A stretch of 64,000 nucleotides of DNA from Kushneria konosiri (GTDB lineage: Bacteria; Pseudomonadota; Gammaproteobacteria; Pseudomonadales; Halomonadaceae): the NCBI RefSeq assembly GCF_002155145.1, contig NZ_CP021323.1:1550001-1614000 (forward strand), given 5' to 3'. Positions 46,310-56,531 of the stretch are shown piece after piece; positions within the stretch are counted from its first letter, which is position 1; each line of letters starts with the position of its first letter. Position numbers and translations under genes: made by a program. The notes below the pieces were generated by a model. That model did no database searches, was not told the DNA's origin, and worked only from the letters and a program-made list of their open reading frames with translations.

Positions 46310-46858
46310 ATGCTGCATTCGATCATCAAGGTAGTGACCGGTACCGGAACGCAGCTGCGCACCGGCTGGATGGTGTTCAAGCATGCCTTCCACAAGCGTG
46401 AGACGCTGAACTATCCGGAAGAACAGCCGTATCTGCCGCCGCGCTATCGCGGGCGTATCGTGCTCACACGCGATCCGGATGGTGAAGAGCGCTGCGTGGC
46501 GTGCAATCTGTGCGCCGTGGCCTGTCCGGTCGGCTGTATATCGCTGCAAAAGGGTGAGAAGGAGGACGGGCGCTGGTACCCGGAATTCTTTCGCATCAAT
46601 TTCTCTCGCTGCATCTTCTGTGGCCTGTGCGAAGAAGCCTGTCCTACCTCGGCCATCCAGCTGACGCCTGATTTCGAGCTGGGGGAGTACAACCGTCAGG
46701 AGCTGGTCTTTGAAAAGCGCGATCTGCTGATCTCGGGCCCGGGCAAGGATCATAACTATAATTTTTATCGTGTCGCAGGTCTGTCGGTGGCCGGCAAGCC
46801 AAAGGGCGCGGCGCAAAACGAGGCCGAGCCGGTCGACGTCAAAACGCTTCTGCCCTAG
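46310..46858 (+). CDS. nuoI: NADH-quinone oxidoreductase subunit I
   Basis: Carries clusters N6a and N6b. The 182 residues have two ferredoxin motifs: [15 protein letters not shown] near 63 and [17 protein letters not shown] near 103. The start [16 protein letters not shown] matches the family. A short gap of 27 bases separates it from nuoJ. Confidence 0.97.
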   Translation: MLHSIIKVVTGTGTQLRTGWMVFKHAFHKRETLNYPEEQPYLPPRYRGRIVLTRDPDGEERCVACNLCAVACPVGCISLQKGEKEDGRWYPEFFRINFSRCIFCGLCEEACPTSAIQLTPDFELGEYNRQELVFEKRDLLISGPGKDHNYNFYRVAGLSVAGKPKGAAQNEAEPVDVKTLLP

Positions 46859-46885
46859 GGCGCAGGCAGCATCGGGGAGTTTGCC

Positions 46886-47452
46886 GTGGAAATTGCTTTT
46901 TATCTGGCCGCACTGGTCGCCATCGTTGCCACCTTTCGCGTCATTACGCATACCAATGCCGTGCATGCGCTGTTGTATCTGATCATTTCGCTGATGGCAG
47001 TGGCGGTGGTGTTTTACAGCCTCGGGGCCCCCTTTGCCGCAGCGCTTGAGGTGATCGTCTATGCCGGCGCTATCATGGTGCTGTTTGTCTTTGTGGTCAT
47101 GATGCTCAACCTGGGCAGTCAGACCGCCGATCAGGAGCGCCGCTGGCTGGCGCCACGCATCTGGATTGGCCCGTCGATCATGGCAGCGACACTTCTGGTG
47201 ATTCTGGTGTTTTCTTTCTGGCACGGCGGTGGCATCGGCACGATCTCCGGGGAAGAGCTAAGCGCCAAGGAGGTCGGGACACAGATGTTTGGTCCCTATC
47301 TGCTGGCCGTGGAACTGGCAGCGATGCTGTTGCTGGCCGCGCTGATTGCAGCCTCCCATATCGGACGAAACGATGAGCCTCGGCTTGAACGCGACATGAA
47401 CGAAGCCGAACAGCGTATACCGGCGGGCAACGATGAAGGGGGGCAGGCATGA
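46886..47452 (+). CDS. nuoJ: NADH-quinone oxidoreductase subunit J
   Basis: Small membrane subunit, 188 residues with five helices. The stretch [20 protein letters not shown] (near 49) and [10 protein letters not shown] are typical. The start is GTG 46886 with GGGGAG upstream. The stop overlaps nuoK by ATGA. Confidence 0.95.
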   Translation: MEIAFYLAALVAIVATFRVITHTNAVHALLYLIISLMAVAVVFYSLGAPFAAALEVIVYAGAIMVLFVFVVMMLNLGSQTADQERRWLAPRIWIGPSIMAATLLVILVFSFWHGGGIGTISGEELSAKEVGTQMFGPYLLAVELAAMLLLAALIAASHIGRNDEPRLERDMNEAEQRIPAGNDEGGQA

Positions 47453-47757
47453 ACGGCATTCCACTGGAACATGGCATGGCACTGGCCGCCATCCTCTTTC
47501 TGATGGGGCTTACCGGCCTTCTGGTCCGGCGCAATCTGCTGTTTATCCTGATGAGCCTCGAGATCATGATGAATTCGGCAGGTCTTGCCTTTGTCGTGGC
47601 CGGCATGCACTGGGGTCAGCCCGACGGGCAGGTCATGTTCATCGCCATCATTACGCTGGCAGCGGCCGAGGCCAGTATCGGACTGGGCTTTCTGATCCAG
47701 CTGCAGCGCCGGTTCAAAACGCTTGATATTGACGCAGCCAGCGAGATGAAAGGATGA
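47449..47757 (+). CDS. nuoK: NADH-quinone oxidoreductase subunit K
   Basis: Three-helix membrane subunit of 102 residues, related to MrpC. The two membrane glutamates required for proton pumping are present: [14 protein letters not shown] near 36 and [14 protein letters not shown] near 72. It overlaps both nuoJ and nuoL by ATGA. Confidence 0.97.
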   Translation: MNGIPLEHGMALAAILFLMGLTGLLVRRNLLFILMSLEIMMNSAGLAFVVAGMHWGQPDGQVMFIAIITLAAAEASIGLGFLIQLQRRFKTLDIDAASEMKG

Positions 47758-49607
47758 ATATACTTTTCCTGACACCCTTGTTCCCGCTGCTGGGCGCGCT
47801 TGTCCTGGCATTCAATCCGCGGCTGCCGAACCGCTTGGTCGGCCTTGTGGGGGTAGGCTCGATCGGGCTGTCGGCACTGGTCATGGTCTGGCTCAACGTG
47901 GCCTTTTACAGTGGCGATGGTCATGGTGTGACCCAGACGCTCTGGCAGTGGGTCGCGGTGGAAGACTTCCGGATGGCCTTTTCGCTGTACCTGGATGGTC
48001 TGTCGCTGACCATGATCAGCGTCATCACCGGCGTTGGCTTTCTGATTCACCTGTTCGCGTCCTGGTATATGCGTGAGGATCTTGAAGGCGGCCCGGGCTT
48101 TGCGCGCTTTTTTGCCTACATGAACCTGTTCGTGTTCAGCATGCTGCTGCTGGTGCTGGGCGATAATCTCTTTCTGCTCTATCTGGGCTGGGAAGGTGTG
48201 GGGCTGTGCAGCTATCTGCTGATCGGCTACTACTACCAGAGCGAATACAACGCCTGGTGCGCCTTCAAGGCCTTCATCGTGACCCGCATCGGGGACGTGT
48301 TTCTGGCCATCGGCATGTTTTTGCTGTTTGCCCAGTTCGGCACGCTCAACATTCAGGAGCTTCTGCGCCTGGCGCCCGAGGCCTGGGGTCGAGGGGACCC
48401 GATGGCGGAGCTGGCTGCCCTGATGCTGCTGGGCGGCGCGGTCGGCAAGTCGGCGCAGCTGCCGCTGCAAACCTGGCTTGCCGATGCGATGGCCGGTCCC
48501 ACACCGGTGTCGGCGCTGATTCACGCCGCGACCATGGTGACCGCCGGGGTCTACCTGATTGCACGGACGCACGTCATCTTCGAGCTGGCCCCCATGACGC
48601 TCGAGCTGGTCGGCCTGATCGGTATGGTGACGCTGCTGGTGGCCGGGTTTGCGGCACTGGCACAGACCGATATCAAGCGCGTACTGGCCTATTCCACCAT
48701 GAGTCAGATCGGTTACATGTTTCTGGCGCTGGGTGTTCAGGCCTGGGATGTAGCGATCTTTCACCTGATGATTCACGCCTTTTTCAAGGCACTGCTCTTC
48801 CTCACTTCGGGGTCGGTCATCATTGCCTGCCACCACGAGCAGAACATCTTCAAGATGGGTGGTCTGCGCAGGACGCTCAAACTGCCCTATGCCTGCTTTC
48901 TGGTGGGTGGCGCAGCGCTTTCGGCACTGCCGCTGATCTCGGCAGGGTTCTACTCCAAGGACGAGATCCTGTGGCTCGCCTTTGATCACGGCCATACCTG
49001 GCTTTGGCTCGGGGCGCTGGTCGGCGCTTTCCTGACCTCGGTTTATACCTTCCGCATGATCTTTATCGTGTTCCACGGTCGTGAGCAGATTCATCCGCAC
49101 GCCGGTCGCGGGCTGGCACACCACGTGCCGCTGATCGTGCTGGCGGTGCTGTCTACCTTTATCGGGGCAATGATTCATCCGCCGCTTGAAAACGTGCTGC
49201 CGGCAGGCCCGGAGGGACTCTATGGCCATAACGTGAAACTAATGCTCGAAGTGCTGGCTGCGATCGTGGCGATCGTGGGCGTGGGTATCGCAGCAGGACT
49301 GTTCCTTGGTCGTCGCAGGTTGGTGAGTTCGTTGACAAAAACGGACGAAGGCCATCGGCTATGGCGCTTTTTCAACAGTGCCTTCGCCTTTGACTGGCTC
49401 TACGACAAGATCGCAGTCAAGCCGTTTCTGTTCATTGCACGGCTGCATCGGCGTGACTGGGTCAACAGCCTGATGAACCTCTGGCCGGGGTTGGCCATGA
49501 TGTTCAACGGACTTTTGTCCGACACCCAGAGTGGACGGCTGCGCTGGTACGCCGCCGTCATGACCGCTGGCGCGATCGCCGTACTGTTGCTTCTGCTGCT
49601 GCTATGA
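47754..49607 (+). CDS. nuoL: NADH-quinone oxidoreductase subunit L
   Basis: Largest antiporter-like membrane subunit, 617 residues with about sixteen helices and the lateral helix at the C-terminus. The proton-channel glutamate and lysine regions are [19 protein letters not shown] (near 143) and [20 protein letters not shown] (near 230). After the stop the sequence gives a strong ribosome binding site and a 37-codon frame instead of nuoM directly. Confidence 0.97.
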   Translation: MNILFLTPLFPLLGALVLAFNPRLPNRLVGLVGVGSIGLSALVMVWLNVAFYSGDGHGVTQTLWQWVAVEDFRMAFSLYLDGLSLTMISVITGVGFLIHLFASWYMREDLEGGPGFARFFAYMNLFVFSMLLLVLGDNLFLLYLGWEGVGLCSYLLIGYYYQSEYNAWCAFKAFIVTRIGDVFLAIGMFLLFAQFGTLNIQELLRLAPEAWGRGDPMAELAALMLLGGAVGKSAQLPLQTWLADAMAGPTPVSALIHAATMVTAGVYLIARTHVIFELAPMTLELVGLIGMVTLLVAGFAALAQTDIKRVLAYSTMSQIGYMFLALGVQAWDVAIFHLMIHAFFKALLFLTSGSVIIACHHEQNIFKMGGLRRTLKLPYACFLVGGAALSALPLISAGFYSKDEILWLAFDHGHTWLWLGALVGAFLTSVYTFRMIFIVFHGREQIHPHAGRGLAHHVPLIVLAVLSTFIGAMIHPPLENVLPAGPEGLYGHNVKLMLEVLAAIVAIVGVGIAAGLFLGRRRLVSSLTKTDEGHRLWRFFNSAFAFDWLYDKIAVKPFLFIARLHRRDWVNSLMNLWPGLAMMFNGLLSDTQSGRLRWYAAVMTAGAIAVLLLLLLL

Positions 49608-49618
49608 AGGGAGGTGAC

Positions 49619-49732
49619 ATGATCAAGCCGTTTCAATGCAGGGCAGCTGACCTGACGCGACAGGTGACAGCTCACCGGGCTGCCCGACTGCCTGTGCCCA
49701 CAATAACGATCAAGGATGCGATCACGCCATGA
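49619..49732 (+). CDS. Possible 37-residue peptide between nuoL and nuoM
   Basis: After nuoL comes an excellent ribosome binding site, gggaggtgac, directly before ATG 49619. The open frame has 37 codons and ends with TGA 49730-49732, which overlaps the nuoM start as ATGA, as at other nuo junctions. The peptide is MIKPFQCRAADLTRQVTAHR and then AARLPVPTITIKDAITP. It is basic, has one cysteine and no membrane segment. It may be translated only to couple nuoM to upstream genes, or it may be a real small protein. I know of no family for it. Confidence 0.4.
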   Translation: MIKPFQCRAADLTRQVTAHRAARLPVPTITIKDAITP

Positions 49733-51252
49733 TGTTGCCCTGGCTATTACTCATACCCTTTATCGGGGGGCTGCTGTGCTGGCAGTTCGAGCTGATCAGA
49801 CCCAACACGGCCATGCCGCGCTGGATCGCACTGTTTTCCATGATAGCGCTTCTGGTCATGGCGCTGATCATGTGGGTGAGCGGGGATTACAGCCTGTCTC
49901 AGGTGGTGGGCAATACGCCTGACTGGCATAGCGAGTTCCGGCTGCCCTGGATTGATGCCTTCGGTATCACCTTCCATCTGGCCATCGATGGCCTGTCGCT
50001 GATCATGATCACGCTGACCGGGATTCTCGGAACTCTGGCGGTGGTCTGTTCGTGGAAGGAAATCGATCGACGGGTCGGCTTTTTCCATCTCAATCTGATG
50101 TGGGTCATTGGCGGCGTCGTTGGGGTATTTCTGGCCATCGATCTGTTTTTGTTCTTCTTTTTCTGGGAAATGATGCTGGTGCCGATGTACTTCCTGATTG
50201 CCCTGTGGGGGCATGAGTCGGAGGGCAAGTCACCGGTGTCGGCGGCCATCAAGTTCTTTATCTATACCCAGGCCTCGGGTCTTTTGATGCTGGTCTCCAT
50301 TCTGGGGCTGGTGTTCATGCACTATACCCAGACCGGCGTATTCTCGTTTGATTACGGTATTCTGCGTGAGACACCGATTACCGGCATCATGTCCTGGGTG
50401 TTGATGCTCGGGTTTTTCATCGCCTTTGCGGTCAAGCTGCCGGTGGTGCCGCTGCACGGCTGGCTGCCTGATGCGCATGCTCAGGCACCAACGGCGGGCA
50501 GTGTGGATCTGGCCGGTATTCTGCTCAAGACGGCCGCCTACGGTCTGCTACGTTTTGCGCTGCCGCTGTTTCCGGAAACCTCTCAGGCCTTTGCCCCCAT
50601 AGCCATGGGGCTGGGACTGGTGGGCATCTTCTATGGTGGCGTGCTGGCATTTTCCCAGACCGACATCAAGCGATTGATTGCCTGTTCCAGTATTTCCCAT
50701 ATGGGCTTTGTTCTGATCGGTATCTACTCCGGCACGCTGCTGGCGCTGCAGGGGGTTATCCTGCAGATGGTGGCGCATGCCTTCTCGGCGGCGGGGCTTT
50801 TCATGATCAGCGGCCAGCTCTACGAGCGTCTGCACACCCGTGACATGCGCCAGATGGGTGGCCTTTTTGGTCGTCTGGGGGCGCTGCCAGGGTTTGCACT
50901 GGCTTTTGTGATGGCCTCTCTCGGCATGCCGGGCACCGGCAACTTTATCGGCGAGTTTCTGATCCTGTTCGGTGCCTTTGATGTGGTGCCCTGGGTGGTG
51001 GTGATCGCCAGTGCAGGGCTTGTGCTGTCGGCCATCTACTCGTTGATCCTGATGCATCGGGTCTACTGGGGGCCGCCGAAGGCCGACACCACCATCGCCC
51101 GTCTGGATGGCCGCGAGTACGCCATGCTTCTGGGCACGCTGGTGCTGACCATCGCGCTGGGACTCTATCCCCAGGTAGTGCTCGATATTTCGCAGGGCGC
51201 GATGCATGAAGTGCGTCACTGGTTTGCTGTTTCACCTTCGTTTGCGGGCTGA
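49729..51252 (+). CDS. nuoM: NADH-quinone oxidoreductase subunit M
   Basis: Antiporter-like membrane subunit, 507 residues, about fourteen helices. The proton-channel regions FFFWEMMLVPMYFLIALWG (near 144) and VKLPVVPLHGWLPDAHAQAP (near 235) are present. The start ATG 49729 has no ribosome binding site directly before it; the strong one sits at the 37-codon frame upstream, whose stop overlaps this start. A second ATG follows immediately at 49732. Confidence 0.97.
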   Translation: MMLPWLLLIPFIGGLLCWQFELIRPNTAMPRWIALFSMIALLVMALIMWVSGDYSLSQVVGNTPDWHSEFRLPWIDAFGITFHLAIDGLSLIMITLTGILGTLAVVCSWKEIDRRVGFFHLNLMWVIGGVVGVFLAIDLFLFFFFWEMMLVPMYFLIALWGHESEGKSPVSAAIKFFIYTQASGLLMLVSILGLVFMHYTQTGVFSFDYGILRETPITGIMSWVLMLGFFIAFAVKLPVVPLHGWLPDAHAQAPTAGSVDLAGILLKTAAYGLLRFALPLFPETSQAFAPIAMGLGLVGIFYGGVLAFSQTDIKRLIACSSISHMGFVLIGIYSGTLLALQGVILQMVAHAFSAAGLFMISGQLYERLHTRDMRQMGGLFGRLGALPGFALAFVMASLGMPGTGNFIGEFLILFGAFDVVPWVVVIASAGLVLSAIYSLILMHRVYWGPPKADTTIARLDGREYAMLLGTLVLTIALGLYPQVVLDISQGAMHEVRHWFAVSPSFAG

Positions 51253-51258
51253 GCCGAC

Positions 51259-52707
51259 ATGAATCTGACCCTGTCACATCTGATCGCCCTGTTACCGCTT
51301 CTGATCGTCTGCGCCACGGTCATCGTGGTGATGCTGGGCATTGCCTGGCGTCGCCATCACGTGGCCACGGCCACCATGACCACCATCGGACTCAATGCGG
51401 CGCTGTTTTCGCTGCTGGCGGTACTGACGGTCACGCCGATTCGCGTATCACCGCTGCTTTTGATCGATAACTATGCCGTGCTCTACATGGCGTTGATCCT
51501 GATTGCAGGCCTGGCTTCCACGACGCTGGCGCACGCCTATCTGGAGGGTTTTGACGATCAGAAGGAAGAGTTCTACATGCTGCTGGGCTGCTCGGTGCTG
51601 GGCGGCCTGACCATGGTGGCCAGCGACCATCTGCTGTCGCTGTTTTTCGGTCTCGAGCTTTTGAGCGTGCCGCTCTACGGCATGGCGGCCTATGCCTTTC
51701 GTACCCGGCTGTCACTGGAGTCCGGCATCAAGTATATGGTGCTGTCTGCAGCGGCCTCGGCCTTTCTGCTCTTTGGCATGGCACTTTTGTATGCCGAATC
51801 CGGTTCGCTGGCCTTCGCCGATCTGGGCGCGCGTCTGACGGAAGGCGGCGGACACGCCAGCTGGCTTTTGATGGGTATCGGCATGATGGTGATTGCGATG
51901 GCCTTCAAGCTGTCGCTGGTACCGTTTCATCTCTGGACGGCCGATGTCTACGAAGGCGCCCCGGCGCCGGTGACGGCCTTTCTGGCCACGGTCAGCAAGA
52001 TTGCCGTCTTTGCACTTTTGATGCGTCTTTTCATGAGCGCGCCGGTCACCGATATGGCCAGCCTGCATACGACCGTCGCGTTTATCGCGTTCCTGTCGAT
52101 GCTGGTGGGCAATCTGATGGCGCTGCGTCAGGACAACATCAAGCGCCTGATGGGGTATTCCTCCATCGGCCACCTGGGCTATCTGTTGACCGTAGTGGTC
52201 GCCAGTGATGATATGGCACTTCTGACCACCGGCATCTACCTGATCACCTATGTGGCGACGACGCTGGCGACCTTCGGAGTGATCGCACTGGTGTCGAGCC
52301 CCTGGCAGGGCAGCGATGTTTCCTCGCTGAAGTTCTATCGTGGCCTGTTCTGGCGACGTCCCTATCTGGCGGCCGTCATGACGGTGATGATGCTCTCGCT
52401 GGCAGGTATTCCGATGACGGCGGGCTTCATCGGCAAGTTCTATGTGCTGGCGACCGGTGTTGAAGCTCAGCTCTGGTGGCTGGTGGCCGGTGTAATCATC
52501 GGCAGTGCCATCAGTCTCTACTATTATCTGCGCGTCATGGTCATGCTCTATCTTCATCCTACTGAAGAAGAAGAGTACGACGCTTCCAGTGACTGGGGGC
52601 AGCGTGCCGGCGGGATCATGGTCATCCTGCTGGCGCTGGCCGTGCTGATACTGGGGGTCTATCCCCAGCCGATGATCATGCTGGTCAGCGGTGCCACACT
52701 GGGCTGA
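51259..52707 (+). CDS. nuoN: NADH-quinone oxidoreductase subunit N
   Basis: Last gene of the operon and third antiporter-like subunit, 482 residues with about fourteen helices. The channel regions are GLELLSVPLYGMAAYAFRT (near 134) and FKLSLVPFHLWTADVYEGAP (near 216). It starts six bases after the nuoM stop. A strong terminator follows 40 bases after the stop. Confidence 0.97.
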   Translation: MNLTLSHLIALLPLLIVCATVIVVMLGIAWRRHHVATATMTTIGLNAALFSLLAVLTVTPIRVSPLLLIDNYAVLYMALILIAGLASTTLAHAYLEGFDDQKEEFYMLLGCSVLGGLTMVASDHLLSLFFGLELLSVPLYGMAAYAFRTRLSLESGIKYMVLSAAASAFLLFGMALLYAESGSLAFADLGARLTEGGGHASWLLMGIGMMVIAMAFKLSLVPFHLWTADVYEGAPAPVTAFLATVSKIAVFALLMRLFMSAPVTDMASLHTTVAFIAFLSMLVGNLMALRQDNIKRLMGYSSIGHLGYLLTVVVASDDMALLTTGIYLITYVATTLATFGVIALVSSPWQGSDVSSLKFYRGLFWRRPYLAAVMTVMMLSLAGIPMTAGFIGKFYVLATGVEAQLWWLVAGVIIGSAISLYYYLRVMVMLYLHPTEEEEYDASSDWGQRAGGIMVILLALAVLILGVYPQPMIMLVSGATLG

Positions 52708-52747
52708 GGCTCAGTGCCTTGAGATAGATTTCTGGTGGCATGCAAAA

Positions 52748-52781
52748 GCGCCCCGCTCGAAAGAGCGGGGCGCCTTGTTTT
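52748..52781 (+). terminator. Terminator of the nuo operon
   Basis: Perfect 11-bp stem gcgccccgctc / gagcggggcgc with a GAAA tetraloop, followed by cttgtttt. Confidence 0.9.
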
Positions 52782-52811
52782 GTTCGCAAGAGGCAGCAAC
52801 GATCGTCGCTG

Positions 52812-53636
52812 TCAGCGCATGCTCTGTGGCGTCGTGCCGCCAAGCCCTGCAATTGAAATGCTACGCGCGCACGGCAGCGGCAGGGTAACGTCCACGGCCA
52901 GCGGCAGGTGATCAGAGAAAAGCGGTGGCAGGGCGCGTAGATGACTCATCTTCAGTGACGGCGATACAGCGATATGGTCCAGCGCGCGCGTGGGCTGCCA
53001 GGCCGGATGGCTGGGAACGCCGTGCCCCTGTTCCAGTGAGAGCGCTCTGGAAAAGCGCGGATGGGCTTTGAGCTTGTCGTGGGTGCAGTTCAGATCGCCC
53101 ATGATGATGACGTTTTTGAGCGGGGCGATCAGCTCGCTGATGTAGTCGAGCTGCAGATGCTGGGTGCGAGTGCCCAGTGCCAGATGCAGCACGAAAAGGT
53201 GCAGTGCCTCCGGACCTTCCCCGAACCGGATGTGCATGGCGCCGCGCCCTTTGGGGCCGGGCAGGCGATGATTATCGGTGTGACTGATCGCCAGACGGCT
53301 AAGGAGACCGTTGCTGTGCTTGGCGAATCGACCGAAATCGCGGTTGATCTGCTGCGAGGCGTAGGGAAAGCCGGCCTGTGCAGCCAGATACTCGACGTGA
53401 TTGATATTGCTTGAACGGAAGCTGCCACCATCCACTTCCTGGAGTCCGACAAGATCGAACTCGCGGAAGGTGTCACACATGATGTCAAGACGAGTCGATC
53501 GCCCACGATGCGGCAGGAAATGCTGCCAGCTACGAGTCACGTAGTGATGATAGGCGTGCGTGTGAATGCCAACCTGCATGTTGAAGGTGAGCAGCCTGAG
53601 AGATGTGATGCGTTCGCTTTGATGATCGTCCTGCAT
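52812..53636 (-). CDS. Endonuclease/exonuclease/phosphatase family protein
   Basis: The 274 residues have the EEP fold motifs in order: LLTFNMQVG near 15, the metal-binding LQEVDGGSF near 65, MGDLNCTHDK near 190, LDHIAVSPSL near 223 and the catalytic SDHLPLAVDV near 246. The family includes DNA nucleases, inositol phosphatases and nucleases of unknown role; no signal peptide is seen, so it is cytoplasmic. ATG 53636 has GGGA upstream. dsbA lies upstream on the same strand with a hairpin between. Confidence 0.85.
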   Translation of the reverse strand: MQDDHQSERITSLRLLTFNMQVGIHTHAYHHYVTRSWQHFLPHRGRSTRLDIMCDTFREFDLVGLQEVDGGSFRSSNINHVEYLAAQAGFPYASQQINRDFGRFAKHSNGLLSRLAISHTDNHRLPGPKGRGAMHIRFGEGPEALHLFVLHLALGTRTQHLQLDYISELIAPLKNVIIMGDLNCTHDKLKAHPRFSRALSLEQGHGVPSHPAWQPTRALDHIAVSPSLKMSHLRALPPLFSDHLPLAVDVTLPLPCARSISIAGLGGTTPQSMR

Positions 53637-53663
53637 TCAATATCCCGTTTGGCAAGGCAGGAA

Positions 53664-53688
53664 GGCCCGATACGGGGCGTATCGGGCC
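53664..53688. other. Hairpin between dsbA and the EEP gene
   Basis: Perfect 10-bp stem ggcccgatac / gtatcgggcc with a 5-base loop, 26 bases after the dsbA stop. No T tract on either side, so it may be a partial terminator or an mRNA end. Confidence 0.5.
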
Positions 53689-53713
53689 ACCAGCACCATG
53701 CATCAATTATGAA

Positions 53714-54382
53714 TCAATTGGTGCCCTGTGCCTCTTTTTCCTGACGGGTCTTCTCGATCAGGGCTTCGGCGATTTTTGGCATATTGTCCAGACCGTTGGC
53801 CGAGCGCGGTGTAATGACATACTGACCGTTGACGACCAGCGCCGGTACACCCATCAGCTTGTAGGCCTTCATGCGGGCATTGGCCTGATTGAGCTGGCTT
53901 TTGACCCCAAAGGAGTTGAGGGCCTTGAGCGCGGCGTCCTTGCTGACACCATAGTTTGTGAAGAACTCGGCGATCTCGTCGTCATCGGTCATGCGGTGCC
54001 CATCCTTCTGGATGGCGTCAAAGAAGTCACGATGAAACTGCGTGTTGAAGATGCCCAGTTCCTGTGCGGCATAGTAGGCCGTGGCATGACGCAGCCAGAC
54101 CTTGCCCATGGTCGCCGGCAGTCGCTCGAAGGCCACATCATCGGGCAGGGTATCGACCCAGGCTTCCAGCGGCTCTTCCAGTGCGTAGCAGTGCGGGCAG
54201 CCATACCAGAACACTTCGGTGACGCCGATCTTGCCGTCCGGTACCTCGCTTGAGACCGGCTTGTCGAGAACTTCGTAATCCTGTCCGGCGACGGGTTCGG
54301 CCGCCATGGCCATGCCTGACATACCACAAACGGCGACGGCGGCCATCAGCCAGCGGGCGCCTGGAAAATGCTTTGGCTTCAC
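53714..54382 (-). CDS. dsbA: Thiol:disulfide interchange protein DsbA
   Basis: Periplasmic oxidase that introduces disulfides into exported proteins. The 222 residues have a signal peptide (cut near residue 28, after GMAMA), the active site CPHC (Cys62-Cys65) in FWYGCPHCYALE, and the cis-proline loop LMGVPALVVNG near 173. The start is GTG 54382 with AGGGAG 8 bases upstream. It is divergent from engB. dsbB is not in the window. Confidence 0.95.
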   Translation of the reverse strand: MKPKHFPGARWLMAAVAVCGMSGMAMAAEPVAGQDYEVLDKPVSSEVPDGKIGVTEVFWYGCPHCYALEEPLEAWVDTLPDDVAFERLPATMGKVWLRHATAYYAAQELGIFNTQFHRDFFDAIQKDGHRMTDDDEIAEFFTNYGVSKDAALKALNSFGVKSQLNQANARMKAYKLMGVPALVVNGQYVITPRSANGLDNMPKIAEALIEKTRQEKEAQGTN

Positions 54383-54597
54383 AATGTTACTCCCTGAACA
54401 GCAAATGATTTCAATATTGCCTGAGCGCTGTTGTTATCAGCATGTTATGCATCGTTACTTTGAACGCCCGGCGCCCGAAGGGTTCCCTGCCATCCTGACA
54501 GACACGAACACGACTGACGAGCGAGGCGTTAACCCGGGGTGTTACACTCGCTTCATTATCTCATCCCTGCTCATTGTCCTATCGTTGGAAATATCCC

Positions 54598-55239
54598 ATG
54601 TCGGATGTCATGTCTCATCATTTTCCGTCGGCCACGTTTTTGACCAGTGCCCCTAAACTGGCTGACTGTCCGGCAGATACCGGGCTGGAAGTCGCCTTTG
54701 CCGGGCGCTCCAATGCCGGCAAGTCCAGTGCCATCAATACACTGACCCGGCAAAAGGCGCTGGCGCGCACGTCGAGAACGCCCGGACGCACTCAGCTGAT
54801 CAATTTTTTCACCGTAGGCGATCCCATGTATCGGCTGGTAGACCTGCCTGGTTATGGCTTTGCCAAGGTGCCGGAGGCTGTGCGCCGTGAATGGCAAAAG
54901 CATCTGGCGCAGTATCTTCGCGAGCGTCGCTCCCTGCAGGGGACGGTGCTGGTCATGGATGTCCGACATCCGCTGACCGAGTTCGACCAGATGATGATGG
55001 GCTGGGCGGATGAAAATGACATGCCCCTGCATATTCTTCTGACCAAGGCCGACAAGCTCAAGCGCGGGGCGGCCATGGGCGTGCTGTCGAAGGTGCGTCA
55101 TCAGCTCAAGGAGTGGGAGGATCTGATCAGCGTGCAGCTGTTTTCCTCACATGATCGTCAGGGTGTGGAGGCGCTCAATGAACGTCTTTGTCAGTGGCTC
55201 ACACCCGGTCATGCGCCGGCACCGGAAGATCGGCCCTGA
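54598..55239 (+). CDS. engB: Ribosome biogenesis GTP-binding protein EngB/YihA
   Basis: Essential small GTPase for large-subunit assembly. The 213 residues show the G1 loop [10 protein letters not shown] near 35, G2/G3 region [11 protein letters not shown] and [11 protein letters not shown], and G4 TKADKLKRG near 144. ATG 54598 is used; a codon earlier at 54574 and an ATG four codons later are alternatives, and the ribosome binding site is weak. The gap to dsbA is about 215 bases and holds promoters of both. Confidence 0.94.
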   Translation: MSDVMSHHFPSATFLTSAPKLADCPADTGLEVAFAGRSNAGKSSAINTLTRQKALARTSRTPGRTQLINFFTVGDPMYRLVDLPGYGFAKVPEAVRREWQKHLAQYLRERRSLQGTVLVMDVRHPLTEFDQMMMGWADENDMPLHILLTKADKLKRGAAMGVLSKVRHQLKEWEDLISVQLFSSHDRQGVEALNERLCQWLTPGHAPAPEDRP

Positions 55240-55297
55240 TTCGAGCAGTCTGATGGCTTGGTGCCCGCAGCGGATCAGCTCCTGTCGATGTGATGGA

Positions 55298-55627
55298 CTA
55301 GAAACTGTAGATCTGGCGACCGTTGGGGTAGCGCATGCTCATTGAGGGGGCTGGCGTTTCCGGCCCAAACAGCGAACCGCTGGGCGGCATGTCCTGTTGC
55401 TCTGCCTGGTCCAGATCGAACAGCATTGGCCGAGACTGGCCCTGGTGGCCATCGAACTGCAACAGGGCCGTCTCCTGTCTCTGCTGGCCAGGATAGTGCA
55501 GGGTCGATCTTGAGGTCAGGCTCGTGTCACTCGACAGGGTCGCCTCGTTGTTCGACATGGGCAGGACCATGACCAGAGCCACAGCACAAAGCACCAGCGT
55601 AATGCTGAGTATATCGAGAGGACGCAT
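55298..55627 (-). CDS. Small membrane protein of unknown function
   Basis: The 109 residues have one N-terminal hydrophobic helix (DILSITLVLCAVALVMVLPM). A polar region follows, rich in Gln, Pro and Ser with no cysteines after residue 14 (TLHYPGQQRQETALLQFDGH, FGPETPAPSM). It looks like a single-pass anchor with an extracytoplasmic tail. I do not recognise a family. The ATG at 55627 has only a weak ribosome binding site. It is convergent with engB. Confidence 0.55.
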   Translation of the reverse strand: MRPLDILSITLVLCAVALVMVLPMSNNEATLSSDTSLTSRSTLHYPGQQRQETALLQFDGHQGQSRPMLFDLDQAEQQDMPPSGSLFGPETPAPSMSMRYPNGRQIYSF

Positions 55628-55829
55628 GATCCGAAGAGCCTATCAGGGTCGGTGAAAAAGGATGAACACCCGCGTCAGGCAGTCATTATTGTCATTTGAG
55701 GCATATCTTGATGCCTCATGAACCATTGTAAAAAGCGCGCTTATTATTTCATGCCCTAATAATAGGCGAGTGTTTTAAAAGGTAACTGAATTTTTCAGTC
55801 ATCCTGTGGTCATCCATGACCTGTGCCGG

Positions 55830-56531
55830 TCACTCCAGTCCGGCCAGCATTGCCTCCAGCTCGCGAATGTGGCTCAGACGATGAATCCCGCCTGGCGCGT
55901 GCTCCGGCAGTCCCTTGTTTTTGGCATCGATCCAGGCCACATGCATGCCAAGGCGCTGAGCCGGCAGGGCATCTTCGGCCCAGGAATCGCCCACATGGAC
56001 GGCCTCGCGCGGGGACTGCGCGCCAAGGCGTGCCATGGCCGACAAAAAGCAGCGCGCATCGGGCTTGGGCGCCAGCGCTTCACCGGCCTTGATGATTACA
56101 TCGAAGTGCTCGGCAATGATCAGGCGTTCCAGATCCACGTTGCCGTTGGTGATCGCGCCCAGTCGAATGCCGCGCGCGCGCAGCCTTTCCAGCATCTCTG
56201 GCACCTCTTCGAAGATGGCGACATCGTGGCGCAGTGTCAGCATGTGCTCAATGGTGTCATTGGCCCAGCGCTGTGCCTCGCTCTCGGCCAGACCAAACTC
56301 GAGCAGCATGCCGGTCAGTGCCTTGCGGCGCAGCCAGGTAAAGTCGCCCCGATACAGCGGGTGCTGCTCTGCCAGTGCCATACGTCGGCGCTGATACTCC
56401 TCCAGCGGGAAGTGCTCGGCATGGCCGATCTGCGCATCGAGCCATTGATAGTGGCCGGGCTCGGTCGCGGCCATCACCGGGCCGTTGTCCCAGAAGGTGT
56501 CGTCCAGATCGAAAGTGATGGCCTTGATCAT
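55830..56531 (-). CDS. yigB: HAD-superfamily hydrolase (YigB type)
   Basis: The 233 residues have HAD motifs I to IV: DLDDTFWDN (Asp8, Asp10), ITNGN near 125, KPDARCF near 150 and VGDSWAED near 175. E. coli YigB, a flavin and sugar phosphatase, is in the same place at the end of the dapF-yigA-xerC-yigB operon. The start overlaps the xerC stop by four bases (ATGA). Confidence 0.9.
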   Translation of the reverse strand: MIKAITFDLDDTFWDNGPVMAATEPGHYQWLDAQIGHAEHFPLEEYQRRRMALAEQHPLYRGDFTWLRRKALTGMLLEFGLAESEAQRWANDTIEHMLTLRHDVAIFEEVPEMLERLRARGIRLGAITNGNVDLERLIIAEHFDVIIKAGEALAPKPDARCFLSAMARLGAQSPREAVHVGDSWAEDALPAQRLGMHVAWIDAKNKGLPEHAPGGIHRLSHIRELEAMLAGLE

